Assembly (NCBI GenBank): GCA_028277795.1
Contig: JANQFP010000052.1
Location: 1 to 64,000, forward strand
DNA from: Rhodospirillales bacterium
GTDB lineage: Bacteria > Pseudomonadota > Alphaproteobacteria > Rhodospirillales > JANQFP01
Direction of reading: 5' to 3'
DNA: 64,000 bases
The position numbers and the translations under genes are program-made. Shown here in pieces: positions 7,794-15,665 of this stretch (its first letter is position 1; each line of letters starts with the position of its first letter). The notes under the pieces are model-generated. The model did no database searches. It saw only the letters and a program-made list of their open reading frames with translations, and was not told where the DNA came from.

Positions 7794-8837
7794 TCAGAAC
7801 TCGTACTGGGCCGCCAGGTCGGGGTCCTTCTGAGCCACCAGGCGGGCCAGGTCGACGATCACCTTGGCCTGCTTCCAGGTGGCGTCGTCCTGCATCTTGC
7901 CGTCGATCATGGCGACGCCGGTGCCGTCGGGCATGGCCTCCAGGATCTTCTTGGCGAACAGCACCTCCTTGACGTCGGGGCTGAACACCCGCTTGGCGAT
8001 GTCGATCTGGGCCGGGGCCAGGGACCAGGCGCCGGTGCAGCCCAAGAGGAAGGCGTTGCGGAACTGGGCCTCGCACGCCGCCTCGTCCTTGATGTCGCCG
8101 AAGGGGCCGTAGAAGGCGCGCAAGCCGCTGGACACGCAGGCGTCGACCATGCGGGCCACGGTGTAGTGCCACAGGTCCTGCTGGGAGAACGCGCGGTCCT
8201 CGGTCCCCTCCACCGGGTCGGCCAGCACCCCGTAGAAGGGGTGTCCGCCGCCGACGCGGGTGGTCTTCATGCCGCGGGACGCCGCGAGGTCGGCCGGGCC
8301 CAGGCTGAAGCCGTGCATGCGCGGGCTGGCGGCGGCGATGTCGGCCACGTTCTTCACCCCCTGGGCAGTCTCCAGGATGGCGTGGATGAGGATGGGCTTC
8401 GTTACCTCGTGCCGGGCCTCCAGCAGGGCCAGGTACTGGTCGACGAAGTGGATGTCCCACGGCCCCTCCACCTTGGGGATCATGACCACGTCCAGCTTGT
8501 GGCCGACGGCGGCGATGATCTCGGTCATGTCGTCGAGGAACCACGGGCTGTTGAGCGCGTTGACCCGGGTCCACAGGGCGGTGTCGCCGAAGTCGGTGGC
8601 CGATGCCACCTCGATGAAGCCGGCCCGCGCCGCCTCCTTGGCCTCGGCCGGGATGGCGTCCTCCAGGTTGCCGAGCAGGATGTCCACCTGCTTGGCCATG
8701 TCGGGGACGCGCGCCCGGATCTTCTCGATGTGCGGGGGGAAGAAATGGATCATGCGCTCGGGCCGCACCGGCAGCTCGCGCACCGGCTCTGGCGCGCCGA
8801 TGGCCAGGGGCTTGTAGAAGTTGTTGGGCAGTTTCAT
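7794..8837 (-). CDS. mcl: malyl-CoA / beta-methylmalyl-CoA lyase, Chloroflexus type
   Basis: HpcH/HpaI-aldolase/CitE superfamily lyase of 347 aa. It begins [20 protein letters not shown] and contains GNLEDAIP (residues 56-63), [20 protein letters not shown] and [19 protein letters not shown]. From memory these blocks closely follow the Chloroflexus aurantiacus enzyme, which cleaves malyl-CoA, beta-methylmalyl-CoA and citramalyl-CoA in the 3-hydroxypropionate cycle. The other common alphaproteobacterial malyl-CoA lyase (Rhodobacter Mcl1, about 320 aa) looks quite different. In this organism it could serve glyoxylate and propionyl-CoA assimilation (ethylmalonyl-CoA-type routes). Other pathway genes are not in the window, so the route is inference. 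Confidence 0.88.
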   Translation of the reverse strand: MKLPNNFYKPLAIGAPEPVRELPVRPERMIHFFPPHIEKIRARVPDMAKQVDILLGNLEDAIPAEAKEAARAGFIEVASATDFGDTALWTRVNALNSPWFLDDMTEIIAAVGHKLDVVMIPKVEGPWDIHFVDQYLALLEARHEVTKPILIHAILETAQGVKNVADIAAASPRMHGFSLGPADLAASRGMKTTRVGGGHPFYGVLADPVEGTEDRAFSQQDLWHYTVARMVDACVSSGLRAFYGPFGDIKDEAACEAQFRNAFLLGCTGAWSLAPAQIDIAKRVFSPDVKEVLFAKKILEAMPDGTGVAMIDGKMQDDATWKQAKVIVDLARLVAQKDPDLAAQYEF

Positions 8838-8956
8838 GGCCGTTCCCCCTCTCTTTTCATTCGGACCTGCGGCAACCGACGAAGCACCTAACAGGATGCG
8901 CCGGCCCCGTCAAACGATGCGAGGGGGATGCAGTGGTACCGCCGGGCGATACAGCC

Positions 8957-9268
8957 TCACTCTATCCGCCGAAACACGATATCGCCCGCCGAAAAGGGAT
9001 ACGTCGGGCCGTCGGCGAGGGGGGTGGCCAAGTGGGTGACCGGGCTGTCGGTGGCACCATGGAAGTTGACGGCGCGGCCGCGGCGAAGGGGCCAGGCGGT
9101 CTCGGGCAGGCGCCAGGTGTCGCCGGCCAGGTGCTCGAGGGCAAATATGATAGTGTGGAGGGTCCCGGCGAGGACGTTGTCAGCGGCCGTGGCACGGATG
9201 TTCATGGGGTCGAAGGGCGGGTGGGTGTAGGTGCTGGTGTGGGCTGCCAGCGCCTCGTTGACGAGCAA
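8957..9268 (-). pseudogene. duplicated C-terminal fragment of the beta-lactamase-family gene
   Basis: A 103-codon open frame matching only the last ~100 residues of the serine hydrolase at 11244-12743. Shared blocks include AGTLHTI, FALEH, AGDTW, PETAWPLRRG and the end THLATPLADGPTYPFSAG. The catalytic domain with SxxK and YxN is absent, so the fragment cannot be an active hydrolase. Its reading frame is still intact, which implies a recent event or expression as a small domain. It has the same orientation as the full gene and lies on the far side of an AT-rich island. Confidence 0.8.
8985..9240 (-). repeat. direct repeat, left copy (3' end of beta-lactamase-family gene)
   Basis: About 255 bases aligning with 11266-11527 at roughly 80 percent identity by eye, with one net 6-base difference near 9180 (right copy longer). 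Both copies read in the same direction and bracket the AT-rich island. Confidence 0.8.
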
Positions 9269-9525
9269 TCAGTTCGCGCCCATCGGATTTTTTCGGAACT
9301 CCATCCTCACAAGTCCACACAACCGAAAAACGCCCCATTCCGACCGCCCGTTCCATTCATCGATTCTTCCCTCCCTGCCACCGACTGGAGGGAAACATTT
9401 ATGATGGCGGATGACCAAAGTTCTCCAGCTTCGTGCCGGATGGGGCTACGGGAATCGGATTTACAACGCACTATTCCTGTCTACTTTGGATAGCGAAGAT
9501 AGCCGCTAGCATTTCGACTCGTTCC

Positions 9526-10842
9526 TCAATGAATGCACGCGGCTCCCCATGCGGCAGAGATATCGCATGCAAACCTGTACATCTCCGAAATTAGTCTAAA
9601 ATCAAAAAAACCTAACAAAAGGTAAAAACAATACCCTACACCAATCACGACCAAAACCCCAAAAATAAATGAAATTATCAGTAGCACAATCGCCATGGTG
9701 TAATCTTCTTTTATCACTCTTTCGGCGATATCTCTCTTCTTGCTACCCGGAAATATAACCATTGGGTAGGTGCTTACAGCAAAGGAAAGGTGAAACACTG
9801 TGGGAACTAGGTTGGTAAGAATCATTAATGTGAACCATAAACCCTCCGCTCCAAAAGGGTTTTGTGCCGCTGCTCCCAAAATTGGCGCGTAATTGTAAGT
9901 CAGGCCAACATCAAAGTACGAAAGAAATATGTTAGTCGCCTGCAATCCACCAGAGAGAGCGGCAGGAACCAAAACCAAAAGCGTAATAGCGAAAAACGTG
10001 TCGAAAATCACGATATGAGTAAAAAAACGCAGAACGGAATGTTTCCCTCTTAGCGAATTTGCAAGTTTTCTGCTTATAGCCCAAGAAATCCAATCAAAAA
10101 ATCCATTTAACAAAGATAATAATGTTCCAAATCCAAATATTCCTAAAAAAGCAGCGATCGCGATATTTGATCCTCCAAAAAAAGAAGTGAACAAGGAGAT
10201 TATTAGAGAAGAACACCCTAATGCAACTATAGCAAATCCAGAAATTGTTATTCGACTGGATATTACTCCAGCAAAAATGAACGCCGCAAGACCAATGCTA
10301 ACCCCAATGGGGAATGCAGCAGTTTTGGGCGCCCCTCCGAAAATAATAGTTGCTATAACACTAAAGGTTGAGACTAAAAACGCACCAATTAAAATAAGAA
10401 AATTCTTTTTAATCCCGTCTTCTTTATTGTTGATTTTTCTCCATAATAACACAGACACGCCTAGACAAAAAGCAATAGAAAAAAACCCGAGTAAACGGTC
10501 TGTGGACTCTTGTATTGGAAATACGTGTATATCAAATATTTTCCCGTTGTATCCAAATACCCATGCGATTACAAAAAATAAAAAGCTATATGATGTGCCA
10601 ATTATTATACATCTATCTAGCGCTCGCATAGAAAAAGGTGATGAATAAAACCTTTGAATTACATCAAGGCAGTAGTTCAAGCTAGAATAATATGATTCTT
10701 CAATTGTATTGTTCGTCAAATATTTTGCAAACGACTTGCGTCTCTCTGGATTCTCTGAAAGCAACCCGCGGGCAATTGGAAATACGCCAATCAATATTGA
10801 TATAATCAAGGTTATTACAAAAAACAATACATCTCGATCCAT
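9526..10842 (-). CDS. multi-pass membrane protein of unknown function in an AT-rich island
   Basis: A 438-aa integral membrane protein with about ten hydrophobic helices; the first is at residues 5-25 and the last near 385-415. A soluble loop of about 50 residues after helix 1 contains KSFAKYLTNNTIEESYYSSL. I recognise no transporter or enzyme motif. Its codons are strongly AT-rich (many AAA, ATT, TTT), unlike every neighbour, and it is the only substantial gene of the island between the two copies of the beta-lactamase gene end. The ribosome site ATAGGAAGCAG precedes ATG 10842, and a promoter-like TTGATT, 17 bases, TAATTA lies just upstream, so it appears self-sufficient for expression. Signs of horizontal transfer are strong; the function is open. 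Confidence 0.75.
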   Translation of the reverse strand: MDRDVLFFVITLIISILIGVFPIARGLLSENPERRKSFAKYLTNNTIEESYYSSLNYCLDVIQRFYSSPFSMRALDRCIIIGTSYSFLFFVIAWVFGYNGKIFDIHVFPIQESTDRLLGFFSIAFCLGVSVLLWRKINNKEDGIKKNFLILIGAFLVSTFSVIATIIFGGAPKTAAFPIGVSIGLAAFIFAGVISSRITISGFAIVALGCSSLIISLFTSFFGGSNIAIAAFLGIFGFGTLLSLLNGFFDWISWAISRKLANSLRGKHSVLRFFTHIVIFDTFFAITLLVLVPAALSGGLQATNIFLSYFDVGLTYNYAPILGAAAQNPFGAEGLWFTLMILTNLVPTVFHLSFAVSTYPMVIFPGSKKRDIAERVIKEDYTMAIVLLIISFIFGVLVVIGVGYCFYLLLGFFDFRLISEMYRFACDISAAWGAACIH

Positions 10843-11243
10843 TCTGCTTCCTATTCTTGCTATAATTAGACATTAAATAGGATAAAATCAAATGGGGTGT
10901 GGAATTAAATTGGTTTTGAGTTCATAATAACAATCGTTTATATTGTTTATGTATAACAATAGGAATATTTATTTGTGGCCATCTCTGTATATTCTAAAGT
11001 TTGTGCATTTCGCAATGTTTGTTTTTTTTCGTGTTGAGGGTTCTGTTCTTATTAGGAAGAATTATTTAATTCCTTGGCGCGAGATGGAGAAGGCGAGGGT
11101 TTTTTTGCGGCTATCCGTACCTTTGGTTCTGGCATGTCCGAGGTAGTAAGCAAGTTAGGCGACAGCAGGTCGGGAAAAGTGGCTGAGTTTATGCAGTTGG
11201 GTCGAAATTATTCAAGTGTTGAGGGTGAAAAAAAAGGGCTTTT
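10843..11243. other. AT-rich intergenic part of the island
   Basis: About 400 bases of AT-rich DNA. The left end holds the ribosome site and probable promoter of the minus-strand membrane protein gene. A plus-strand frame at 10943-11146 is open but looks random and has no ribosome site. Close to the right end, at about 11228-11246, an A-run, GGGC and T-run form a small hairpin that could end transcription of the beta-lactamase-family gene and of anything arriving from the left. No integrase, transposase or terminal inverted repeat is visible. Confidence 0.5.
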
Positions 11244-12743
11244 TTAGTGGAAGAAGAAGATTTGTCCCGCCGAAAACGGATAGGTCGGGCCATCGGCCAA
11301 GGGGGTGGCGAGATGGGTGACCGGGCCGTCGGCGGGGCCGTGGAATGCGACCGCGAGGCCGCGGCGCAGGGGCCAGGCGGTCTCGGGCACGCGCCAGGTG
11401 TCGCCGGCCACGTGCTCGAGGGCGAAGGAGATGGTGTGGAGGGTCCCGGCAAGCGTGTAGCTGTTTCCCGCGCCGGTCACGCGGATGCGCATGGGGCCGT
11501 AAACCGGGTGGGTGTAGGTGCCGGCGTAGGCTTCAATGGGATGTGATGGTGGCGGGTTCCCGGGTGCCGGCGGCAGGTCGGGGGGCGGAGGAACGGGCTC
11601 GCCGACCCGCAGGCGCGCCACCCAGTCGACGGGCTCCAGGCCCAGCAGGCGATCGAAGACGGACCGGGCCACCGCCGCCGGTACCCGGTTGCGGCCCGAC
11701 AGATTTGTCAGCACGACGACCCCCAGCCCGTCGTCGGGCAGGAAGGCCATCAAGGCGGCGTAGCCGTCGATGACTCCCGGATGGCGAACCAGACGCCGAC
11801 CCCGGTAGGTGGTCCCATAGAAACCCATGCCGTAGTGGCGCGGGCCCAGCTCCGGATGCGGGGAACGGCCGGGCAGGGCGACCTGAGGCATGATCATGGC
11901 GCGGGCGCTGGCCGCGCTCAGGAGGCGCCGGCCGTCGTGCACGCCGCCGGCCAGGTGGAAGCGCAGCCAGCGGGTCATGTCCTCCAGGTTGGCATAGACC
12001 GCCGCCGCCGGCCCGATGGCGTCTGTGTCGCGGAGCGGTAGGGTGATCCGGCCCTCGGCGCCCATGAAGAACGGGGCGGTCCGGTCGGCGGCGGCCTGGA
12101 ATTCGGCCAGCGTGAGCACGGTCCGGGTCATCCCGAGGGGCGCCAGGATGCGGCGGCGCACCAGGTTCTCCCACGTGGTGCCGGCCAAGCGGCCGGCCAG
12201 GACGCCGGCGGCCGCAACCATCAGGTTGTTGTACTGGAACACCTGGCCGGGGTCGTGGGTCGGTCTTAGGTGCCGCAGGCGGTCCATCAACTGGTCGCGG
12301 GAATACGCATGCAGGTACCAAAGCGCGTCGTGGCGGGGCAGGCCGGTCCGGTGGGTGACCAGGTCGCGCGGCGTCACGGCGGCGGCGGGCTCCTCGAGCC
12401 GGAACCCTGGCCACTGGTCCCGCACCGGCCGGTCCCAATCGAGCCGGCCCTCGTCGGCCAGCATGGACAGGGCCGTCACGGTGAACGACTTGGCGATGGA
12501 GCCGCCCGCGAACAGGGTCCGGGGTGTCACGGGCTGACCGCCCGGACGGCGCACCCCGTAGCCCTTCAACAGCATCACCCGGCCGTCCCGGACCACGGCC
12601 AGGGCCAGGCCGGGCACCTGGCCGCGCGCCATGGCATCGGCCACAACGGCGTCGACGTCGCCCAGGTCGGCCCGCGCCGCCGTCGCGGCGACGACGACGG
12701 CCAGGGTCAGGGCGGCCAGCGGCCCCCGCAGCTCAACCCCCAT
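11244..12743 (-). CDS. class C beta-lactamase-family serine hydrolase with DUF3471-like C-terminal domain
   Basis: Exported serine hydrolase of 499 aa (beta-lactamase/transpeptidase-like fold). A signal peptide covers about residues 1-26 (LAALTLAVVVAATAARA). The active-site SxxK is seen in GGSIAKSFTVTAL, the second motif YxN in FQYNNLMVAAAG, and the HxG-type third motif in RHPGVIDGY. A C-terminal beta-rich domain starts near IEAYAGTYTHPVYGPM. Many such proteins are esterases or D-amino-acid peptidases rather than antibiotic-resistance enzymes. ATG 12743 overlaps the end of the SpmAB gene by 11 bases, implying translational coupling. Its 3' end is duplicated at 8985-9240. Confidence 0.87.
   Translation of the reverse strand: MGVELRGPLAALTLAVVVAATAARADLGDVDAVVADAMARGQVPGLALAVVRDGRVMLLKGYGVRRPGGQPVTPRTLFAGGSIAKSFTVTALSMLADEGRLDWDRPVRDQWPGFRLEEPAAAVTPRDLVTHRTGLPRHDALWYLHAYSRDQLMDRLRHLRPTHDPGQVFQYNNLMVAAAGVLAGRLAGTTWENLVRRRILAPLGMTRTVLTLAEFQAAADRTAPFFMGAEGRITLPLRDTDAIGPAAAVYANLEDMTRWLRFHLAGGVHDGRRLLSAASARAMIMPQVALPGRSPHPELGPRHYGMGFYGTTYRGRRLVRHPGVIDGYAALMAFLPDDGLGVVVLTNLSGRNRVPAAVARSVFDRLLGLEPVDWVARLRVGEPVPPPPDLPPAPGNPPPSHPIEAYAGTYTHPVYGPMRIRVTGAGNSYTLAGTLHTISFALEHVAGDTWRVPETAWPLRRGLAVAFHGPADGPVTHLATPLADGPTYPFSAGQIFFFH
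11266..11527 (-). repeat. direct repeat, right copy (in the intact gene)
   Basis: The part of the intact hydrolase gene that corresponds to the fragment at 8985-9240. The interval between the copies, about 2.0 kb, is the AT-rich island. Confidence 0.8.
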
Positions 12744-14049
12744 AGAGAATCGAGCAGATGACCACCGCCGCGGCGATGCCGGCCACATCGGCGGTCAGGG
12801 CCGCGGCCAGGGCGTGGCGGATGCGGCGGATCTGGACGGCGCCGAAGTAGACGGCGAGAACGTAGAAGGTGGTCTCGGTGGAGCCCTGGATGGTGCTCAC
12901 CAGGTAGCCGGTGTAGCTGTCGGGACCGATGGCCGGGTCCTGGATGATGGAGGCCAGCACTCCATAGGCCCCGGAGCCGGACAGGGGCCGCAGCAGGGCC
13001 ATGGGCAGGGCGTCCGCCGGCAGCCCGACCAGCGTGGTTACCGCGCCCAGGGGCGCGATCAGGGCCTCCATGGCGCCGCTGGCCCGGAACATGGCGACGG
13101 CGACCAGGATGGCCACTAGGTAGGGGATGATGCGCAGGGCCACCTGAAAGCCGTCCCGCGCCCCCTCGACGAAGGCCTCGTAGACCCGCACCCGCCGCAC
13201 CACGCCGAAGCCCAGGAGCAGCACCATCAGGCCGGGAATGATCCACGGCGCGATGGCGCGTCCGTAGGCGATGGTCAGCGGGATCAGGGCGACGATGCCC
13301 AGGAGCACGGTCACCGACACCCAGGTCGGGTAGCCCTGGCCGGCGTCGGCCGGCACCGCAGGGGTGTCATGGGCCGGTGCCGCCGTCGGATCGGGGTCGC
13401 CCGGAGGCCCGGCATCGGAGGTCGCTTCGGGTGCCGCCGCGGCCGGCATCGGCCAGAAGCGTTGGGTGGCCTTGGCGACGATGATGGCGACGGTGGTCGA
13501 GCAGATGGTGGCGAACAGCGTGGTCGCCACGATGCCGGCGGGGTCCGTGGAGCCGGCGGCGGCGCGCAGCGCGATGACGCCCGTGGGCAGCAGCGTCACC
13601 GACGACGTGTTGATGGCCAGGAACAGGGCCATGGCGTTGGTCGCCGTGCCCTTGTGGGGGTTCAGGGACTCCAGGTCCTGCATGGCGCGGATGCCGAAGG
13701 GGGTCGCCGCGTTGCCGAGCCCGAGGGCGTTGGCCGACATGTTGAGGATGATGGCGCCCATGGCCGGGTGGTCGGGCGGCACCTCGGGGAACAGGCGCAC
13801 CATCAGCGGGCGCACGGTCTTGGCGATGATGACCAGCAGGCCGCCCTGTTCGGCCACCTTCATCAGGCCGAGGAACAGGGCCATGACGCCGACCAGTCCG
13901 ATGGCCAGGGTCACCGACCCGCCGGCCGCCTCCACCATGGCGGCGCCCAGGGCCTCCATGGGCGAGGTCCCGTCGCCGCTCCACCTCACCTGGCGGACGG
14001 CGGCGGCCACGAAGGCGATGAGCACGATGGCGAAGAAGATGCCGTTCAC
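12733..14049 (-). CDS. SpmA-SpmB fusion, nucleoside-recognition (Gate) domain membrane protein
   Basis: A 438-aa membrane protein joining two Gate-domain halves that are separate SpmA and SpmB proteins in spore formers. The first half has GLMKVAEQGGLL, NMSANALGLGNAATPFGIRA and NTSSVTLLPTGVIALR; the second has DGFQVALRIIPYLVAILVAV, LLRPLSGSGAYGV and STIQGSTETTFYVLAVYFGA. A proline- and aspartate-rich linker (around residues 205-235) separates them. The family is named for spore-core dehydration in Bacillus but is widespread in non-sporulating bacteria, where its cargo is unknown. It starts at ATG 14049, divergent from accA with 115 bases between. Confidence 0.88.
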   Translation of the reverse strand: MNGIFFAIVLIAFVAAAVRQVRWSGDGTSPMEALGAAMVEAAGGSVTLAIGLVGVMALFLGLMKVAEQGGLLVIIAKTVRPLMVRLFPEVPPDHPAMGAIILNMSANALGLGNAATPFGIRAMQDLESLNPHKGTATNAMALFLAINTSSVTLLPTGVIALRAAAGSTDPAGIVATTLFATICSTTVAIIVAKATQRFWPMPAAAAPEATSDAGPPGDPDPTAAPAHDTPAVPADAGQGYPTWVSVTVLLGIVALIPLTIAYGRAIAPWIIPGLMVLLLGFGVVRRVRVYEAFVEGARDGFQVALRIIPYLVAILVAVAMFRASGAMEALIAPLGAVTTLVGLPADALPMALLRPLSGSGAYGVLASIIQDPAIGPDSYTGYLVSTIQGSTETTFYVLAVYFGAVQIRRIRHALAAALTADVAGIAAAVVICSILYGG

Positions 14050-14164
14050 GGGGCGGACGCGCGGTTGCGGGGGCGGGAGGGGGCCTCATGTTGGCCACAT
14101 CGGCGCGCGAAGGGAAGGTCTTTCGGCCGTCGCGTCGGCGTAGTCGGTATGCTAGAGAACGGCC

Positions 14165-15121
14165 ATGCACAACTTCCTCGACTTCGAGAAGCCCATTGCC
14201 GAGCTTGAGGGCCGCATCGAGGAGCTCAGGCACAAGCAGAGCGGCGACGGCATCGACGTGACCGAAGAGGTGGCCAAGCTCCAGGGCCGGGCCGACAAGC
14301 TGCTGCGCCAGACCTACGCCAAGCTGACGCCGTGGCAGAAGACCCAGGTGGCCCGCCATCCGGACCGCCCCGGCGCCCTCGATCACATCGGCCGCCTGAT
14401 CACCGACTTCACTCCCATGGCCGGCGACCCGGGGACCGCCGATGACCCGGCCTTGGTCGGCGGGTTGGGTCGGTTCCGCGGCTACTCGGTGGTGGTCATC
14501 GGCACCGAGAAGGGGACCGGCAGCGAAACCCGGATTCGCCGCAACTTCGGCATGCCCGGGCCCGAGGGATACCGCAAGGCGCGGCGCCTCATGGCCCTGG
14601 CCGACCGCTTCGCGCTGCCGGTGATCACCCTGGTCGACACCCCCGGCGCCCGGCCCGGCGAGGAGGCGGAGGTGCACGGCCAGTCCGCGGCCATCGCCCG
14701 CTGCATCGAGGCCTGCCTGGACCTGCGGGTGCCGCTGATCAGTGTCATCATCGGCGAGGGGGGCTCCGGCGGGGCGGTGGCCCTGGCCGTCGGCAACACG
14801 GTGATGATGATGGAGCACGCCATCTACACGGTGGCGTCGCCGGAACGCTGCGCCCAGGCCCTGTGGCGCGATCCGGACCAGACCCGCACCGCGGCCGAGG
14901 CGCTCAAGCTCACCGCCCAGAGCCTGCTCGATCTGGGAGCGATCGATCAGATCATCGCCGAGCCCATGGGCGGCGCCCACCGGGATCCGGGGCAGGCGGT
15001 CGCGGCGGTGGGCGCGGCCGTGGAACAGGCGCTGCGCAACCTGATGGCCATCGACGGCGGACGCCTCAAGGCGTTGCGCCGCGAGAAATTCCTGGAAATG
15101 GGTCGCCAGGGGCTGGAGTGA
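14165..15121 (+). CDS. accA: acetyl-CoA carboxylase carboxyltransferase subunit alpha
   Basis: Transfers the carboxyl group from biotin to acetyl-CoA with AccD, the first step of fatty acid synthesis (318 aa, normal length). The N-terminal MHNFLDFEKPIAELEGRIEE is characteristic. Core motifs are TLVDTPGARPGEEAEVHGQS (acetyl-CoA/biotin site region) and IGEGGSGGAVALAVGN (oxyanion loop). The C-terminus carries RREKFLEMGRQGL, as usual. It stands alone; an inverted repeat CCGGAG...CTCCGG at 15127-15148 just after the stop may fold, but there is no T-run. Confidence 0.97.
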   Translation: MHNFLDFEKPIAELEGRIEELRHKQSGDGIDVTEEVAKLQGRADKLLRQTYAKLTPWQKTQVARHPDRPGALDHIGRLITDFTPMAGDPGTADDPALVGGLGRFRGYSVVVIGTEKGTGSETRIRRNFGMPGPEGYRKARRLMALADRFALPVITLVDTPGARPGEEAEVHGQSAAIARCIEACLDLRVPLISVIIGEGGSGGAVALAVGNTVMMMEHAIYTVASPERCAQALWRDPDQTRTAAEALKLTAQSLLDLGAIDQIIAEPMGGAHRDPGQAVAAVGAAVEQALRNLMAIDGGRLKALRREKFLEMGRQGLE

Positions 15122-15148
15122 AGCCCCCGGAGCGGCGGCGGACTCCGG

Positions 15149-15451
15149 TCAAGCCGCCTGGGCCTGGGCGCACAGGGTCGTCAGAAGCTCTTCGAGTCCG
15201 TCGGCCACGGTCAGGCCCCAGCCGTCGAATCCGCTGGCCAGGTAGCGGCCGTGCTCGTCCTTGGTCAGCCGCATGGTGAGCGGCGAGCGTCCCTCGACCC
15301 GGATCTCGATGGCGTCACGGCCGTCCGCGGTGGAGTAGCGGCGCCACGTGTCCCAATTGGGGGTCCGCTCGAACAGGTCGACGAACACCGCCATCTCGGC
15401 GTCGTTGAACACCGCGAGATGGTCTTCGCTATAATGCGTTGAATCGGGCAT
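15149..15451 (-). CDS. small hypothetical protein (100 aa)
   Basis: A soluble 100-aa acidic protein that I do not recognise. It has no signal peptide or membrane helix and is rich in aromatic residues: FVDLFERTPNWDTWRRYSTA and ASGFDGWGLTVADGLEELL. The start ATG 15451 has the good ribosome site GGGAGAG, and base composition matches the neighbours, so it is probably a real resident gene. It converges on accA (27-base gap). Confidence 0.7.
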   Translation of the reverse strand: MPDSTHYSEDHLAVFNDAEMAVFVDLFERTPNWDTWRRYSTADGRDAIEIRVEGRSPLTMRLTKDEHGRYLASGFDGWGLTVADGLEELLTTLCAQAQAA

Positions 15452-15665
15452 CGGACTCTCCCAGTTCTTCTCTTCTGGTACCGATCACGCCCTTCCCAAA
15501 GAAACGCCTGCTTAGGTCGCAGGTCTCCCTCGGCGCAAACCATTCTCCACACCGCACATGCGATGCTGCGCCGCAACATGTTGGATAAAGGTAATCCATA
15601 TTTCACACCCGCGCAAGGGGGAAACGGAATGCTAGGGTTGAACGTCTCGCATGGCTGATCCCGGC

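Noticed and set aside
10943-11146. Small plus-strand gene (67 codons) in the AT-rich island
   Set aside because: No ribosome site, random-looking translation, and it lies in AT-rich DNA where chance frames with odd composition are expected.
9241-11265. Insertion sequence or integrative element with its own recombinase
   Set aside because: No transposase or integrase frame, no terminal inverted repeats and no short target duplication were seen; only the long diverged gene-end repeat.
11244-12743. Clinical-type antibiotic-resistance AmpC
   Set aside because: The SxxK and YxN motifs are shared by many esterases and peptidases of this fold, and the C-terminal DUF3471-like domain is not found in AmpC.
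15121-15150. Rho-independent terminator after accA
   Set aside because: CCGGAG/CTCCGG can pair over a 10-base loop, but no T-run follows.
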